DNA of 64,000 bases from Rhodobiaceae bacterium UBA7804 (GTDB lineage: Bacteria > Pseudomonadota > Alphaproteobacteria > Parvibaculales > Parvibaculaceae): assembly GCA_002480495.1 (NCBI GenBank), contig DLCG01000004.1, positions 62,001-126,000 of the forward strand, written 5' to 3'. Shown here piece after piece: positions 54,399 through 62,916 of this stretch. The number at the start of each line of letters is the position of its first letter. Within the stretch, counting starts at the first letter, position 1. Position numbers and translations under genes: made by a program. The notes beneath the pieces were generated by a model, which saw nothing but the letters and a program-made list of their open reading frames with translations, was not told where the DNA came from and ran no database searches.

Positions 54399-55424
54399 AT
54401 GTACCAGACCGTTCTGAAAGTCAGCGCTGGCGTTTTTGCGGGCTTGACTATGGCCGCTGGCGTTTCTTTCGCCGCGCCTTATCACTCCGAGGCGACGCAG
54501 AGCGTCATCGGACCGAGGCTGCAGCTTCTCCAACAGCAGCAGCGCATTGAAGTGCTGCGCGGGTTCTTCGACAGGCTCAATCTTCGCCGCGCAGGCAAGG
54601 GAAGCTTCGGTGTGAGCGCGATCGGAGATACGGGACTGTCCGCAGGCGATGCAGCTCTCACCAACGCGCTGAGTGTTTGGGCATCGGCCAACTACAATAA
54701 CGCTGAAAACAGCTTTCCCTCGATTGCCTATGATGCAGACACCTATGGATTTTCTCTCGGCCTCGACTATGCCGCGAGCGACACTGTGAACGTCGGTGCG
54801 TTCCTCTCCTATGCGAACACCGACACGGAGACGCCTTTCAATGGCGGCGGCTCGGACACCGACGCATACACCGTTGGCCCCTATGTTTCGGTCATGTTGA
54901 ACGAGATATTCACGGTCGACGCCAGCATCGGCTACACCTTCAGCGAGATCGAAAATCGTTCGGTTGTCGGCCTGGTCACGGTCACTGGCGATCAGGATGC
55001 GGAAACCTGGTTTGCGTCGGCAAATATCTCCGCGACCAAATGGTTCGAGAACAATATCGGTCTCACCGGTCGGCTCGGGTACAGCTATTCCGATAGCGAC
55101 AATGAGGCTTATGTCGACAGCACGGGTACACCTGTTGCCGCCACGGAATCGCAGCTGGGGCAGCTGCAGGTCGCAGCCCGCGTGAGCTATTACACCGAAA
55201 ACGTGCTGCCCTATATCGGCCTGACCTACGTCAACGATATCGACAACGAGCGAGTGATAGCGGCGCCCCTTCCCTCCGACGATGACGACGAGTTCATCGC
55301 CAATGCAGGCGCAACCTTCTTCGGCGAAGGACCGCTGTCCGGAGGCATTGACGTCAGCTATAATTTCGGTCGCGACGACACCGACGGCTTCGGCATCGGT
55401 GCGAATGTCAACTACCGCTTCTGA
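54399..55424 (+). CDS. Outer-membrane autotransporter-type beta-barrel protein
   Basis: 341 residues from ATG 54399. Signal peptide to about residue 27 (SFA-APY), a short Gln-rich helix (RLQLLQQQQRIEVLRGFFDRL), and then alternating strands rich in aromatic residues (SVWASANYNNAE, LGLDYAASDTVNVGAFLSYA) ending in the outer-membrane signature NYRF with a terminal Phe. It looks like an autotransporter barrel without a passenger. The mature N-terminus APY plus a poly-Gln helix is shared with the divergent 768-residue protein. Confidence 0.85.
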   Translation: MYQTVLKVSAGVFAGLTMAAGVSFAAPYHSEATQSVIGPRLQLLQQQQRIEVLRGFFDRLNLRRAGKGSFGVSAIGDTGLSAGDAALTNALSVWASANYNNAENSFPSIAYDADTYGFSLGLDYAASDTVNVGAFLSYANTDTETPFNGGGSDTDAYTVGPYVSVMLNEIFTVDASIGYTFSEIENRSVVGLVTVTGDQDAETWFASANISATKWFENNIGLTGRLGYSYSDSDNEAYVDSTGTPVAATESQLGQLQVAARVSYYTENVLPYIGLTYVNDIDNERVIAAPLPSDDDDEFIANAGATFFGEGPLSGGIDVSYNFGRDDTDGFGIGANVNYRF

Positions 55425-55444
55425 CGCATACGCAGAAGAACAAG

Positions 55445-55472
55445 AAAGGCCCGCCATGTGCGGGCCTTTTTT
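55445..55472 (+). terminator. Rho-independent terminator of the beta-barrel gene
   Basis: Perfect ten-base stem AAAGGCCCGC / GCGGGCCTTT, five-base loop CATGT, six T residues. It touches the stop of the convergent gene at 55471. Confidence 0.93.
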
Positions 55473-55896
55473 ATGCTCTTCTTCGAAGAGAAAGGAAGAG
55501 GAAAAGCAGCGCTATCGGAAGAACGGCAAGACTTCCGTAATGCTCCGGCGGGTGATGCCCGGAAACGGAAGCCTTTAGCAGCCATCCATCGAGCGCCATC
55601 AAACCTCGCTCAAGGATCAGCAGGAGAAGAAACAGCGGAACCAGAGTGCGGTATCTGAGGCCTATGGCGAGTTGAGCCAGCCCATGGGGAATCTGCATGG
55701 CCCCCATCCATGCGAAAAGGGCGATGATCGTTTCGCGCCTTTCGCTTAGATCCATACCGGCGATTACGCCCGCTCCACCATCAGGCAGGAGGAAGTGTAT
55801 CCCGCCAGCTACGATATTGAGCGCTGCCGCCAGTATCAGGAACCAGGCGGAAACTGTCGCTCCCTTGTATTCTGCGTTCGTGCTTTCAGGCAGCAT
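55471..55896 (-). CDS. Four-helix membrane protein of unknown function
   Basis: 141 residues, four hydrophobic helices (about 17-35, 57-82, 85-101 and 121-137). A GGIHFLLPDGGAGVIAGMDLS loop follows helix one. No family recognised with certainty. It lies 42 bases downstream of the haloalkane dehalogenase on the same strand and may be the third gene of that operon. Confidence 0.65.
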   Translation of the reverse strand: MLPESTNAEYKGATVSAWFLILAAALNIVAGGIHFLLPDGGAGVIAGMDLSERRETIIALFAWMGAMQIPHGLAQLAIGLRYRTLVPLFLLLLILERGLMALDGWLLKASVSGHHPPEHYGSLAVLPIALLFLFLSLRRRA

Positions 55897-55938
55897 CTTC
55901 TCCCCCCTTTCGAAAGTGCTGGACGTTCTTCAGGTCAC

Positions 55939-56865
55939 CTAGCGGTTCAGAAATCGAATGATGCGCTCGACAAGAATTTCAGGCGCATCCTCCTGAATGA
56001 AATGGTTTGCGTGATCAATGACGAGATGCTCCTGTCCCTTTGCCCCCGGTATCGATGCTTGGGCGCGCTTGTCCCAACCTTGTGAGACAGGGTCGAGTGC
56101 ACCGAAAATCGTAAGGAAGGGCTTGTCGAACTTTTTGAGTTTTTCCCAGGCCCTCCGGTTAAGCGGCGCGCCCGGATTGTCCGGTTGCACGGCTATAAGT
56201 ACCGGAAACTGAATGATCCCGGCCTCATATTCGGGCGATGGAAACGGTGCCAGGTAAGCGTTCTTCTCCGCTTCGCTCAATTGGTGAGACATTCCGGGTT
56301 GCAGCATTTCCCAGGGAAATTCCTTTGCCTCTCTCATCATGCCGACCCACATCTTCATGAAATCGCTCTCCCCCTCTCCGAGAGGCAGGCCGGTATTCGA
56401 AGCAATCACGCGCGCGAAGCGTTCCGGAAATTCCGAGACGAGATAAAGCCCAATCGTTCCTCCCCAGTCCTGACAGAAGAGCGTGATGTCTTTCAGGTCA
56501 TTTGCGACGAGCCATTTCGACATCCAGTCGTAATGCCGTGCGAGAGTGTAATCCTGCTTGGCTGCGGGTTTGTCGGAGCGCCCACATCCGACCAGATCCA
56601 CCGCAATGATGCGTCGTCCTGATTTCGCCAGGGCTGGTAACATTTTCCTGTAGAGAAAGGACCATGTTGGGTTTCCGTGCATGAGCAGGATGGGCGCCGC
56701 ATCGGAAGGACCCTGTTCTATGTGATGGATGCGAATTGACGTTCCATCATCATCCTTGACTTCCGTGTAGTGCGGTTCGAAGGGGAAATCCGGAAGATTG
56801 ACAAAGCGGTCATCCGGCGTTCGAAGGATTTTCAATTCTCTCTCCTGCTTCTTGAACTGGTTCAT
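55939..56865 (-). CDS. Haloalkane dehalogenase (DhlA-like, HLD-I)
   Basis: 308 residues from ATG 56865. Alpha/beta hydrolase with oxyanion HGNPTWSFLYRKML, nucleophile Asp133 and halide-binding Trp134 in FCQDWGG, acid Asp in FGALDPVSQG and catalytic His288 (ANHFIQED). The cap segment SEAEKNAYLAPFPSPEYEAG closely follows that of Xanthobacter DhlA, and a Trp in EFPWEM sits where DhlA has its second halide Trp. It should hydrolyse haloalkanes to alcohols. Its ATG overlaps the upstream gene by four bases. Confidence 0.9.
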   Translation of the reverse strand: MNQFKKQERELKILRTPDDRFVNLPDFPFEPHYTEVKDDDGTSIRIHHIEQGPSDAAPILLMHGNPTWSFLYRKMLPALAKSGRRIIAVDLVGCGRSDKPAAKQDYTLARHYDWMSKWLVANDLKDITLFCQDWGGTIGLYLVSEFPERFARVIASNTGLPLGEGESDFMKMWVGMMREAKEFPWEMLQPGMSHQLSEAEKNAYLAPFPSPEYEAGIIQFPVLIAVQPDNPGAPLNRRAWEKLKKFDKPFLTIFGALDPVSQGWDKRAQASIPGAKGQEHLVIDHANHFIQEDAPEILVERIIRFLNR

Positions 56866-57506
56866 GCCGCCGAAAGAAGAACGGCGATTTGTCCCAACGC
56901 TGCGGCAAGCGCCAGTATGAGAGGCACCCAAACCGCGGGGCTCAGATAGGTTCGGATCACGGGTTGCGTCGGAAAGGAAAAGGTTTCGGCCATCGCAGCG
57001 AACTTGAAGTCATGTGCCGGCAGGAAACGCGGATCGATGACGAGCTCCATCATGTCGCGACGGCTGCGATAGCGCATGAAGCCGATGATGTTCCATCCGG
57101 GATCCGGGTGCGTGTGCCACGCATCGATATATCCCCCCACTTTTCTCGCAGCCATAGCGGGATGCCCTCCGCGCGCCAAAAGCGCCCGCATGAAAACGCT
57201 TGTATAGCGATTGAGAAGCACGGCACCGGAGGTGGGAACCCCGGTTCGGGGATCGGGCGCTTCCCGCACTGTCTTCACGAGATTGAGCATTACGAATTCC
57301 CGGCCGTCATCTTCTTCCAGAAATTTGCGCACGGCCGATATGTCGTTGCGTTCGCCGCCGCCATCCTCTTGAAGTCGGGCGAGGTAGCGTTCGATCTCGG
57401 CCGGTTTCAGGGGGCCGCGCCAGTTGCGATACCAACCTAGAAAAATCAGGGTCAGGAAAAGTGCTATCCCCCAGGTCCAGAATCCGGACGCATTGAGCAA
57501 AGACAT
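56862..57506 (-). CDS. Membrane-anchored protein, translationally coupled to the dehalogenase
   Basis: 214 residues. One N-terminal helix (GIALFLTLIFLGWY) and one at the C-terminus (VWVPLILALAAALGQIAVLL), with a soluble middle (FVMLNLVKTVREA, MRYRSRRDMMELVIDPRF) that reminds me of the DUF1330 ferredoxin-like fold. ATG 57506 has AGGCGG upstream; GTG 57515 is an alternative. The ATGA overlap with the dehalogenase implies joint production. Role unknown. Confidence 0.65.
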   Translation of the reverse strand: MSLLNASGFWTWGIALFLTLIFLGWYRNWRGPLKPAEIERYLARLQEDGGGERNDISAVRKFLEEDDGREFVMLNLVKTVREAPDPRTGVPTSGAVLLNRYTSVFMRALLARGGHPAMAARKVGGYIDAWHTHPDPGWNIIGFMRYRSRRDMMELVIDPRFLPAHDFKFAAMAETFSFPTQPVIRTYLSPAVWVPLILALAAALGQIAVLLSAA

Positions 57507-57540
57507 TTTTATCACCGCCTTGAATGCCGACTGACATTAA

Positions 57541-57559
57541 TTGACACGCAAAATGTCAA
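57541..57559. promoter_or_regulatory. Candidate operator of the dehalogenase operon
   Basis: TTGACA-N7-TGTCAA, a perfect inverted repeat 35 bases upstream of the first gene on the minus strand, with a further TGACAT overlapping on one side. The size fits a TetR- or GntR-type repressor, but no regulator gene is adjacent. Confidence 0.45.
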
Positions 57560-57638
57560 AATATCAAGAAGGCAAATCGGTGACGATGCAGGTTGCCCTC
57601 GATAAGGGGCCCGCGGTTTTGACCGGAAGATAGGGAAA

Positions 57639-57728
57639 TGGCGGATGGGGTGGGATTCGAACCCACGGTGGGCGTGAACCCACGCCGGTTTTCAAGACCG
57701 GTGCCTTAAACCACTCGGCCACCCATCC
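57639..57728 (-). tRNA. tRNA-Ser (anticodon UGA), CCA encoded
   Basis: 90 bases on the minus strand. Acceptor GGATGGG pairs with CCCATCC, discriminator G, encoded CCA. Anticodon loop CTTGAAA with TGA anticodon, long variable arm GCGTGGGTTCACGCCCAC as expected for tRNA-Ser, and T-loop GGTTCGAATCC. No insertion element or integrase next to it. Confidence 0.97.
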
Positions 57729-57792
57729 AGATCCTTGGTTAGCGCCTGAAGGATCGTTTCTCAATATGGAATCGGCGCATCCGCCTTCGGCT

Positions 57793-58209
57793 TTATTGCC
57801 CGATTTTGAATGTCGCGCTGGCCTTCGCGACCACTTCACCGCGCTCGTTGCGGAGTTCGCCTTCAGCGAAGCCGATCGATTTGCCGCGATGCCGAACCCA
57901 CCCCTCTCCGATAAGCGTCCCTTTGTCTGCCCGCCCAAGGAAGCTTGTCTTGAGTTCAAGGGTTACCTGCGGTGTCCCGGGAACCTCATGCGTTAGTCGT
58001 ACCGCATGCCCGCACAGCCCGTCCAGCATGGCAGAAAGAAAGCCACCGAAGATCCGTCCGCCTCGGTTGACGAAGCCCTCTCCCGCCTCGAAAGAGGCGC
58101 GTATATAGCCTCGCTGCGGGTCTTTCTCGAGAACTTTCTTGCCAAGCGTCGTGGCGGCAGGCGATTCCCAGTCTTGATCCAGCGCGGGATTTTCCGCCGC
58201 GTCATTCAT
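57793..58209 (-). CDS. PaaI-family acyl-CoA thioesterase (hotdog fold)
   Basis: 138 residues. VNRGGRIFGGFLSAMLDGLCGHAV is the hotdog helix with the catalytic Asp region of PaaI thioesterases; LELKTSFLGRADKG follows. It hydrolyses acyl- or aryl-CoA. A monocistronic gene near tRNA-Ser. Confidence 0.87.
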   Translation of the reverse strand: MNDAAENPALDQDWESPAATTLGKKVLEKDPQRGYIRASFEAGEGFVNRGGRIFGGFLSAMLDGLCGHAVRLTHEVPGTPQVTLELKTSFLGRADKGTLIGEGWVRHRGKSIGFAEGELRNERGEVVAKASATFKIGQ

Positions 58210-58311
58210 TGCACGTACCTCTGGATGAGTTCGCCAAAACCATCACTAGCCGAATACATCGAGAGGCCGGTCTGGGATAGGCGGATAAAATCTCCGCCTA
58301 TCTTTTACAGA

Positions 58312-58707
58312 TCACGAAGAGGCGGGAAAAGGAGGCGCGAAGGTCTTTTTGAAATCTTCCTTGCAGGCGGCGTGCTCTACCGACAGCAGTTCATGGCCCT
58401 TCTTCGAGCAGGCTTTATCCGCGCGATATTCGGCGACGCCCTTGTTGGTGCAGCCGCGCAGATCGGGATCGTAGAGGAAAATGCAAACCATCGGGATGTA
58501 GCGCTCTTCGCAGGGAAGCTCGCTGATATATTTCTTTTCTTCGGCGGAACGCCGGCCCCACCAGGCGGCCGTGGCTTGGGGATTTCCAGACTTTTCGGAG
58601 TCGATGCACTCGGGCACACCCTGAGCCCTGACGTCGCCAACATCCCACAGGGTGATGCCAACAACGGCAAGACCGATGATCAGACAAAACTGGACTAGAA
58701 GTTTCAT
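58312..58707 (-). CDS. Small exported cysteine-rich protein
   Basis: 131 residues from ATG 58707 with GGGAGG upstream. Signal peptide to about residue 29 (VRA-QG). The mature part has six cysteines (ECID, PCEE, VCIF, GCTN, ACSK, ACKE), enough for three disulfides, and a WWGRRSAEEKKYI segment. No family recognised. Confidence 0.65.
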   Translation of the reverse strand: MKLLVQFCLIIGLAVVGITLWDVGDVRAQGVPECIDSEKSGNPQATAAWWGRRSAEEKKYISELPCEERYIPMVCIFLYDPDLRGCTNKGVAEYRADKACSKKGHELLSVEHAACKEDFKKTFAPPFPASS

Positions 58708-58789
58708 TAGGCGTCCTCCCACGCTACCCCCCCAACTAGTAATGCTCTTTTACGAGATTGACATATCTGGTTCAATCCGCAAAGGGTGT

Positions 58790-58831
58790 GGGAAGAAAGA
58801 AACCGGGTCCACGCACATGGAGGACCCGGTT
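58790..58831 (-). terminator. Terminator of the glutathione transferase gene
   Basis: Perfect ten-base stem AACCGGGTCC / GGACCCGGTT (58801-58810, 58822-58831). On the minus strand it is followed by TTTCTTCC. Confidence 0.75.
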
Positions 58832-58839
58832 GGTTTGCT

Positions 58840-59457
58840 TTAGGCGGAAGCTGCAGCCGACGGGCGAGCCTTCATGCGCTCGAACCATGCGCCGATATTC
58901 TTGAGTTCCGGATTGAGCGGCTGGCCGACCTGGGCACCGAAGTCGAGGAACCCGAAAAGCAGAATATCTGCAAGCGTCATACGTTTTCCTGCAAGATAGT
59001 CCTTGCCTGAAAGCATTTTGTCCAGCCAGGCCAGCTTGTCCTGGGCAATCGCCTTCAGGCCATCGGCCGCCTCGGGAAGGCAGCGCATCCGATCTTTGAA
59101 AAGAGGCAGCCCCTCCGAAAAACGGAAGCCGTTCGCAAGCGGCTCACACACATTGAGGTCCACCCGGCGCGTCCACATACGTGTCTCGGCGCGCTCTTCG
59201 GGAGTCGTACCAATCAAGGACCCGCCCGGAAATTTCTCGTCCAGATACTCGCAAATGGCGGTGATCTCCGCGAGGTAACTGCCGTCGTCGAGCTCGAGTG
59301 CCGGAAGCTGACCCGCCGGATTTTTCGCGAGGTATGGTTCTTTGCGGTTCTCAGCCTGCATGATGTCAACCTCGACGAAGGGTAGTTCGATACCCTTCTC
59401 CTGCATGAACATCTTGACGACCCGGGGGTTCGGCCCGATCGAATTATAGAACTTCAT
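58840..59457 (-). CDS. Glutathione S-transferase family protein
   Basis: 205 residues from ATG 59457 (MKFYNSIGPNPRVVKMFMQE). Thioredoxin-like N-terminal domain with cis-Pro in NPAGQLPALELDDG, and an all-helical C-terminal domain (MTLADILLFGFLDFG). The catalytic Ser/Tyr is probably Ser6 or an early residue. Likely detoxification; substrate unknown. Confidence 0.88.
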   Translation of the reverse strand: MKFYNSIGPNPRVVKMFMQEKGIELPFVEVDIMQAENRKEPYLAKNPAGQLPALELDDGSYLAEITAICEYLDEKFPGGSLIGTTPEERAETRMWTRRVDLNVCEPLANGFRFSEGLPLFKDRMRCLPEAADGLKAIAQDKLAWLDKMLSGKDYLAGKRMTLADILLFGFLDFGAQVGQPLNPELKNIGAWFERMKARPSAAASA

Positions 59458-59570
59458 TCTGATGTCTCCCTGTGATCCGGTTCCTTGAAATGGCCGGTAT
59501 GGGTCCATGATTAGCCGAATGAGCCGCAGCACGCCACTTTCCCTCCCTATGGCGTGGCTGTCCTTATGTC

Positions 59571-59584
59571 TTGGCGCAGGTCAA
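59571..59584 (+). promoter_or_regulatory. Weak FNR/FixK-like box upstream of the MFS gene
   Basis: TTGGCGCAGGTCAA has one mismatch to TTGAY-N4-RTCAA and begins 69 bases before ATG 59640. Weaker than the boxes at 27166 and 29339. Confidence 0.3.
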
Positions 59585-59639
59585 TTCCGTGTTTATCTAG
59601 GCTCAATCCGGCGGGAGACCGGATAGGGAGGCAAGAGAA

Positions 59640-60917
59640 ATGGACGGGAACCGGGCGGCTGGCCGCGAGACATCGAACGGCGGTCTTTTTTATGGCTGGA
59701 TTGTCGTTGGCGCGGTCTTCGTGGTCATGACAGTGACGGCAGGCCTCGGTTTCTACAATTTGTCTGTCTATCTCAAGGCGTTCATTGCAGAACGCGGGTT
59801 CTCCGTGTCTGCAACGTCCGGTGCGACTGCCTGCTTCTTTGTAGCTTCCGGATTTGCCGGCCTTGGCGTCGCATCCCTTATCGAGAGATATGACCCGCGA
59901 TGGGTCATCAGCGCCGGTGCTCTATTGAGCGCCCTGGCAACACTGGGGGCCGGTTACGTAGAGGAGCTTTGGCAACTTTATGCCTTCTATATCCTTTTTG
60001 GTGTTGGCTATGCCGGCGCAGCCCTCATACCGGGGACAACGCTCGTAGCGCGCTGGTTCGTACGGCGTCGATCCATCGCGCTTTCGGTAGCTTCCACGGG
60101 TCTCTCTTTCGGAGGAATACTGCTGACCCCCGTTGCCGCCGCGATGATAGAGGAAATGGGCCTCGGTGGTGCATCGCCTTGGCTTGCGTCTATCTTTGTA
60201 CTGGGAGTTGTACCTGTCTCCTGGCTTTTAATCCGTCCCTCACCCCATGCCTTGGGCCTTGGCCCCGACGGTGACCCGATCATCCGCGATGAAAGTGGAG
60301 CCCCCCTGCCCGTCGACGGAATCGATTTCGATAACGCCATCAGAAGTCGTTTTTTCGTCCTTACGACTATTGCCTTCATATTTGCGATGATGGCTCAGGT
60401 TGGAGTGATCGCACATTTATTCCGGCTCGTCGCAACCCGGAGTGAAAGCAACGATACTGCAGCTCTTGCTGTCGCCGTCATGGCAACGGCCAGTATCGTT
60501 GGACGGCTGCTCGGTGGATGGGGTCTTGCCTATATGTCGTCCAGACTATTCGTGCAGGCTCTCACGCTGGTTCAGGGGGCGGCTCTCGTTCTTTATTCGC
60601 TGATCGACAGTAGATTCGCCCTTATCGCAACGACGATCCTGTTCGGCGTAACGGTTGGAAACCTTTTGATGATGCAGCCGTTGCTCATCGCCGAAGCATT
60701 TGGACTCAAGGCCTATGGGCGCATCTATTCATTCAACCAGCTTTTCATGACGCTCGGAGTCGCAACGGGACCAGCCGCCATAGGCTTTCTTTATGAATGG
60801 CTCGGAGGATATGACGTTGCATTCCTCGTCATGGCGGCTGCGTCGGGCCTCGCTTTCCTGCTCGTCATTTTGGGAGGCCCCGTCCGTGCACTGATCGAAA
60901 GAAAATCAAATGCGTGA
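59640..60917 (+). CDS. MFS transporter (paralog A)
   Basis: 425 residues, twelve predicted helices. Resembles the monocarboxylate/oxalate:formate-type MFS group (FYGWIVVGAVFVVMTVTAG, ELWQLYAFYILFGVG, VARWFVRRRSIAL). It is a close paralog of the gene at 61552. Cargo is probably an organic acid. It overlaps the next gene by eight bases. Confidence 0.85.
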   Translation: MDGNRAAGRETSNGGLFYGWIVVGAVFVVMTVTAGLGFYNLSVYLKAFIAERGFSVSATSGATACFFVASGFAGLGVASLIERYDPRWVISAGALLSALATLGAGYVEELWQLYAFYILFGVGYAGAALIPGTTLVARWFVRRRSIALSVASTGLSFGGILLTPVAAAMIEEMGLGGASPWLASIFVLGVVPVSWLLIRPSPHALGLGPDGDPIIRDESGAPLPVDGIDFDNAIRSRFFVLTTIAFIFAMMAQVGVIAHLFRLVATRSESNDTAALAVAVMATASIVGRLLGGWGLAYMSSRLFVQALTLVQGAALVLYSLIDSRFALIATTILFGVTVGNLLMMQPLLIAEAFGLKAYGRIYSFNQLFMTLGVATGPAAIGFLYEWLGGYDVAFLVMAAASGLAFLLVILGGPVRALIERKSNA

Positions 60918-61479
60918 TTTTGGTTCTAACGTCGTGCTCGACAATCCGGCTTTCATCCACGAAACCGCGGTTGTCTATGGAAAGGTCTTCATAGGCGAAG
61001 GCTCATCGCTCTGGCCCTACGTCGTTATACGAAGTGAGATGCATGAAGTCCGCATTGGAAAGCGAACCAACATCCAGGACTTCGTGATGATTCATGTGGG
61101 AAACAACACACCTACAATCATCGGTGACAACTGTTCGATCACCCATCATGTGACAGTCCACGGCGCGGAGGTCGGGGACAATTGCCTCATCGGAATAAAC
61201 GCGACGTTGATGGACGGAGCAAAGATCGGGGCAAACTCGATAGTCGCGGGACATTCCATCGTTACGGAAGGCACCATAGTTCCGGAGAATTCGATTGTGG
61301 CAGGTTCACCGGCAAAGGTGATCAAGAGCAGGAACAACCGTATCGCCAATGCCATGAATGCACGTTTCTACTACGAAAACGCGCTTGCTTATTCGCGTGG
61401 CGATCATCGGGTGACCGAAAGGGACAGCTTCCGGAAGGCAATGGAGAAGGAAATGAAGGCTCTTGCGGCCGACGCCTAG
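60910..61479 (+). CDS. Gamma-carbonic-anhydrase-like hexapeptide protein
   Basis: 189 residues, left-handed beta-helix. The three zinc histidines of the Cam/YrdA/PaaY family are present as His62 (MIHVG), His79 and His84 (THHVTVHG). PaaY relatives are CoA thioesterases linked to aromatic degradation, others are carbonic anhydrases; neither is established here. Set between two paralogous MFS genes and coupled to the first by overlap. Confidence 0.87.
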   Translation: MRDFGSNVVLDNPAFIHETAVVYGKVFIGEGSSLWPYVVIRSEMHEVRIGKRTNIQDFVMIHVGNNTPTIIGDNCSITHHVTVHGAEVGDNCLIGINATLMDGAKIGANSIVAGHSIVTEGTIVPENSIVAGSPAKVIKSRNNRIANAMNARFYYENALAYSRGDHRVTERDSFRKAMEKEMKALAADA

Positions 61480-61494
61480 ATTCCTCTTGGGAGC

Positions 61495-61522
61495 TCTGAC
61501 CGAAAGCGCTATTTAGGTCAGA
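61495..61522. promoter_or_regulatory. Inverted repeat before the second MFS gene
   Basis: Perfect seven-base repeat TCTGACC / GGTCAGA around a 14-base centre, 30 bases before ATG 61552. Either a weak terminator of the previous gene or an operator. Confidence 0.35.
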
Positions 61523-61551
61523 ATTGATATTCGACCATTGGAGCCTGAAAA

Positions 61552-62844
61552 ATGGACACTGGCCCGGCGCCAGAAAGCCAGCGTGCGGAGGCGCGCGGCA
61601 GGATCTTTTACGGCTGGTACATTGTCGGCGCGGTGTTCGTCATCCATACCGTGTCCTGCGGTCTGATTTTCTACAATCTCTCGATTTTTCTGAAGGCTTT
61701 TGTTGCCGAAGGCGGGTTCACCGTCTCCGCTACATCCAATGCCACCGCCCTATTCTTCATCTCCTCAGGTTTCGCGGGCCTTGCGGTCGGGTGGATGCTC
61801 GATCGTTTCGATCCTCGCTGGGTTGTGACTTTTGGCGCATTTCTATCCGCAGGTGTACTTGCAAGCGCCGGTCATGTCGGCGAGCTCTGGCAACTCTACG
61901 CCTTCTACATTCTTTTCGGCATCGGCAATGCCGCAGTCGCCGTCATTCCAGGCATGACCATCGTTGCGCGCTGGTTTACTCGCCAGCGTTCCAAGGCCAT
62001 CGCTTATGCGTCTACGGGCCTGTCGCTTGGCGGCATTCTTTTCACGCCTCTTTCAGCGACGCTCGTCGAACGCTACGGGCTTGGCGAAGCAGCTTACTGG
62101 CTGGCGCTTGTGCTCGTTCTGGGCGTCGTGCCTATCGCGCTGATCATGCTGCGAAAGAGCCCGGAAGCGATCGGACTGTCGCCGGACGGCGATCCGCCAC
62201 AGCGTCAGGCGGACGGAAGTCTTGTGCCGCCCGACGGCGTTGGGTTCAGTGAAGCGATCCGAAGCCGCTTTTTCATACTCTGCACTGGAGCTTTCGTTTT
62301 CTCGATGATGGCGCAGGTTGGGTCCCTCGCGCATCAGTTCCGCCTCGTGGCGACGCGCACGGGGGACGATCATGTCGCCGCTCTTGCCGTGTCGATCATG
62401 GCGGCGTCGAGCATCGCCGGACGTCTCGTTGGCGGGTCGCTTCTCTCGCGCATCGCATCGAAAAACTATCTCTATGCGATCTATGTGCTGCAGGGGATTT
62501 CTTTCTGCGCTTTTGCCTTCGCGGATGGGATGGTTGCCCTGTTCATCGTCTCGGCCATGTTCGGCGCGACGGTCGGTAACATGCAGATGATGCAACCACT
62601 CATCATGGCCGAAGCCTTCGGCCTAAAAGCCTATGCGCGTATTCTCTCATTGGCTCAAATGATTACGACTTGTGCCAATGCCGCAGGCCCCGCCCTGCTC
62701 GGTTTCCTTTATGCAACGGCGGGGGGATATCAGACCGCCTATCTGGTGATCACATTGTCCTCTGTTCTGGGCTTTGCCTGCCTGTATGCAGCCGGCCCCG
62801 TGCGCGCTCTTCTCGATGCGCAGGAAAGGCCCCTACCGCGCTGA
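61552..62844 (+). CDS. MFS transporter (paralog B)
   Basis: 430 residues, twelve helices. Same opening (FYGWYIVGAVFVIHTVSCG) and same loop motifs (ELWQLYAFYILFGIG, VARWFTRQRSKAI, SPEAIGLSPDGDPP) as the gene at 59640. The two are clearly duplicates that have diverged. It precedes the malyl-CoA lyase gene by 72 bases, so it may import the acid that feeds that enzyme. Confidence 0.87.
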   Translation: MDTGPAPESQRAEARGRIFYGWYIVGAVFVIHTVSCGLIFYNLSIFLKAFVAEGGFTVSATSNATALFFISSGFAGLAVGWMLDRFDPRWVVTFGAFLSAGVLASAGHVGELWQLYAFYILFGIGNAAVAVIPGMTIVARWFTRQRSKAIAYASTGLSLGGILFTPLSATLVERYGLGEAAYWLALVLVLGVVPIALIMLRKSPEAIGLSPDGDPPQRQADGSLVPPDGVGFSEAIRSRFFILCTGAFVFSMMAQVGSLAHQFRLVATRTGDDHVAALAVSIMAASSIAGRLVGGSLLSRIASKNYLYAIYVLQGISFCAFAFADGMVALFIVSAMFGATVGNMQMMQPLIMAEAFGLKAYARILSLAQMITTCANAAGPALLGFLYATAGGYQTAYLVITLSSVLGFACLYAAGPVRALLDAQERPLPR

Positions 62845-62916
62845 AATGCTTCATGGATTTCACGTAGCGTCACAGCTAGACTGCGTCCGCTTTCCACTTA
62901 TACCCCACGGACCGTC

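Noticed and set aside
57639..57728. Integration site of a genomic island at tRNA-Ser
   Set aside because: No integrase and no second copy of the tRNA 3' end were found within the window.
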